Assembly (NCBI GenBank): GCA_025738555.1
Contig: JAOVFP010000003.1
Location: forward strand, 868,001-932,000
Length of the DNA stretch: 64,000 nt
Direction: 5' to 3'
Source: Cyathus striatus
Lineage: Eukaryota > Basidiomycota > Agaricomycetes > Agaricales > Nidulariaceae
Both the position numbers and the translations under genes were made by a program. Shown one piece after another: positions 62,955 through 64,000 of the stretch (position 1 is the stretch's first letter; every line of letters begins with the position of its first letter). A model generated the notes under the pieces. It saw only the letters and a program-made list of their open reading frames with translations, was not told the origin of the DNA and ran no database searches.

Positions 62955-64000
62955 TTATATTTTTCTGCCATAAATATCCCATAGAGCCACCTCGTAGCTA
63001 GCATCTACTTCATTCTTGAATTTGTGAGTACCAAAATTCGTCACTTGGTGAGTATAATAGTATTTATTTTCATACACCCAGTCATTTTCTATCGCTTCAC
63101 ATTCCTAATAAATACATTAATACTGTTAAAATTGCATAAAAATTATCTAGATAGTACTAATAAACAACTCACCTTTAAAAAATTGTCAATGGCTCTCATC
63201 AGGGATTGTATATTATCTTCAACAATATCGCATTCATCTTCAATGACACGTTGTTCATAATACTTATCTCGTAAAGCTAAGAAGCAATACTCAAAATCTT
63301 GTGCAAACTCCTGGAGAAATGTTCTAAAATAGAGGGAGGGTTTTATTCTTTCAAGCAAATATTTGAAGCTCATTGGAGATGTCACTTCTGTCAACAATCC
63401 ATGCTGTGCAATAGTATCATGGGTAATTAGACTATTGGAATAAATAGTTCATGTCAATAATAAAGCATTCATTAATTTGACTAACTTACTAAGTCATATA
63501 ATCCCATGCACCGCGAAATATTTGCTCACTCTTCACATCATTGAGAAAATGACTACCTGCCCGCAATGGACTTTCTAGCACTTCGCCCAAAAATGTATAT
63601 ACAATATAATAATCTGACAACTTTTTGGCAGAAATTCTACCTTTCATATTAAGGCAAAATACTCCTGATATGTAATGAGACAGATTACGTTCATCATCAA
63701 TATTTGAAACATTTGCTAGCAGCCAGTTGATAGTCATGGTAAATGACAGTTGTCCAAAAATCATAGAGATACTTTCATGTAGTGGAATTGCAGAATCCTA
63801 TATAATATAATTCAACTTATTAAACCTAATTATAGATGAAAATAATAATCCAACTTACAATGATGACATCTGCTGATAAATCAAATTTGTAAAGAAAACA
63901 TAGTGCATAGTAGAAAGTATATGATTTAAAGATGTGCCTCAGAAGGGCTTTGGCTACAGCTTCTATATTTAACTCATATTTAAAGAAAATTTTATCTATT
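62955..64000 (-). CDS. NLR protein, C-terminal part (gene continues beyond the window)
   Basis: The minus strand gives the same C-terminal region as the NLR at 19065. In coding order: ELNIEAVAKALLRHIFKS, intron, DSAIPLHESISMIFGQLSFT, LLGEVLESPLRAGSHFLNDV-like sequence (FLGEVLESPLRAG), intron, FKYLLERIKPSLYFRTFLQE, intron near 63172-63110, CEAIENDWVYENKYYYTHQV and EVALWDIYGRKI, stop 62955-62957. All three introns match those of the plus-strand copy in position. No stop or frameshift was seen in this part, unlike in the copy at 19065. The NACHT domain would lie to the right of the window. Likely role: intracellular sensing in a STAND-type signalling protein. Confidence 0.8.

Overview
The window looks like nuclear DNA of a basidiomycete fungus, most likely an Agaricomycete. 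The reasons are many short GT-AG introns (about 45-65 nt), DUF6533 membrane proteins, an agaric-style F-box/leucine-rich protein, NACHT NLR proteins, an adenylation-carrier-thioesterase (A-T-TE) enzyme, and hAT, Tc1/mariner-like and Helitron-like elements. Most of the sequence is accessory: duplicated gene modules, decayed copies and nested transposons. I see no convincing rRNA, tRNA or CRISPR. Most intron and exon boundaries below were read by eye from splice consensus and frame continuity, and none is supported by transcripts.

Layout. (1) 1-15500: a duplicated module made of a broken 5' half of a mitochondrial Lon protease gene (minus strand) beside a multi-exon DUF6533 gene (plus strand). 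Two DUF6533 copies (2791-4555, 13271-15031) and two Lon relics (about 738-1610, 5525-6705) remain. The second unit is interrupted by a 2.9-kb element with ~200-bp inverted ends (7183-10090) and a 2152-bp element with AAT target duplications (10761-12912). (2) 15500-19060: GC-richer sequence with degenerate direct repeats and no recognisable gene. (3) 19065-21797: an NLR gene whose reading frame and introns survive but which carries six in-frame stops. (4) 22598-24889: an intact F-box gene, and 26064-28157: an intact 13-exon serine carboxypeptidase. These are the most ordinary 'host' genes of the window.

(5) 28385-54140 (minus strand): a three-copy A-T-TE family. Copies 1 and 2 (28385-30520, 31554-34300) lack the adenylation domain and carry Arg in place of the phosphopantetheine Ser. 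Copy 3 (50032-54021) is full length with an intact carrier Ser. Copies 2 and 3 are separated by a nest of transposons. Its outermost termini (35693 and 49888) are long inverted repeats with a matching AAT on each side, which suggests one 14.2-kb composite element. Inside it lie an apparently intact hAT transposon (37780-42008), two short inverted-repeat elements with GGRTG ends, and two Helitron-like elements carrying repeated modules. (6) 54140-57876: tandem repeats and unassigned reading frames. (7) 57877-59469: a decayed Tc1/mariner-like element with a small inverted-repeat element inserted in its transposase. (8) 59470-62954: no gene seen. (9) 62955-64000: the 3' part of a second NLR gene on the minus strand, homologous to the one at 19065.

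Functionally, the F-box and carboxypeptidase genes should act independently in protein turnover. Copy 3 of the A-T-TE family could make a small carboxylic-acid-derived metabolite. Copies 1 and 2 keep the same 5' flank and thioesterase but cannot be primed in the usual way, so they are either dead or repurposed as thioesterases.
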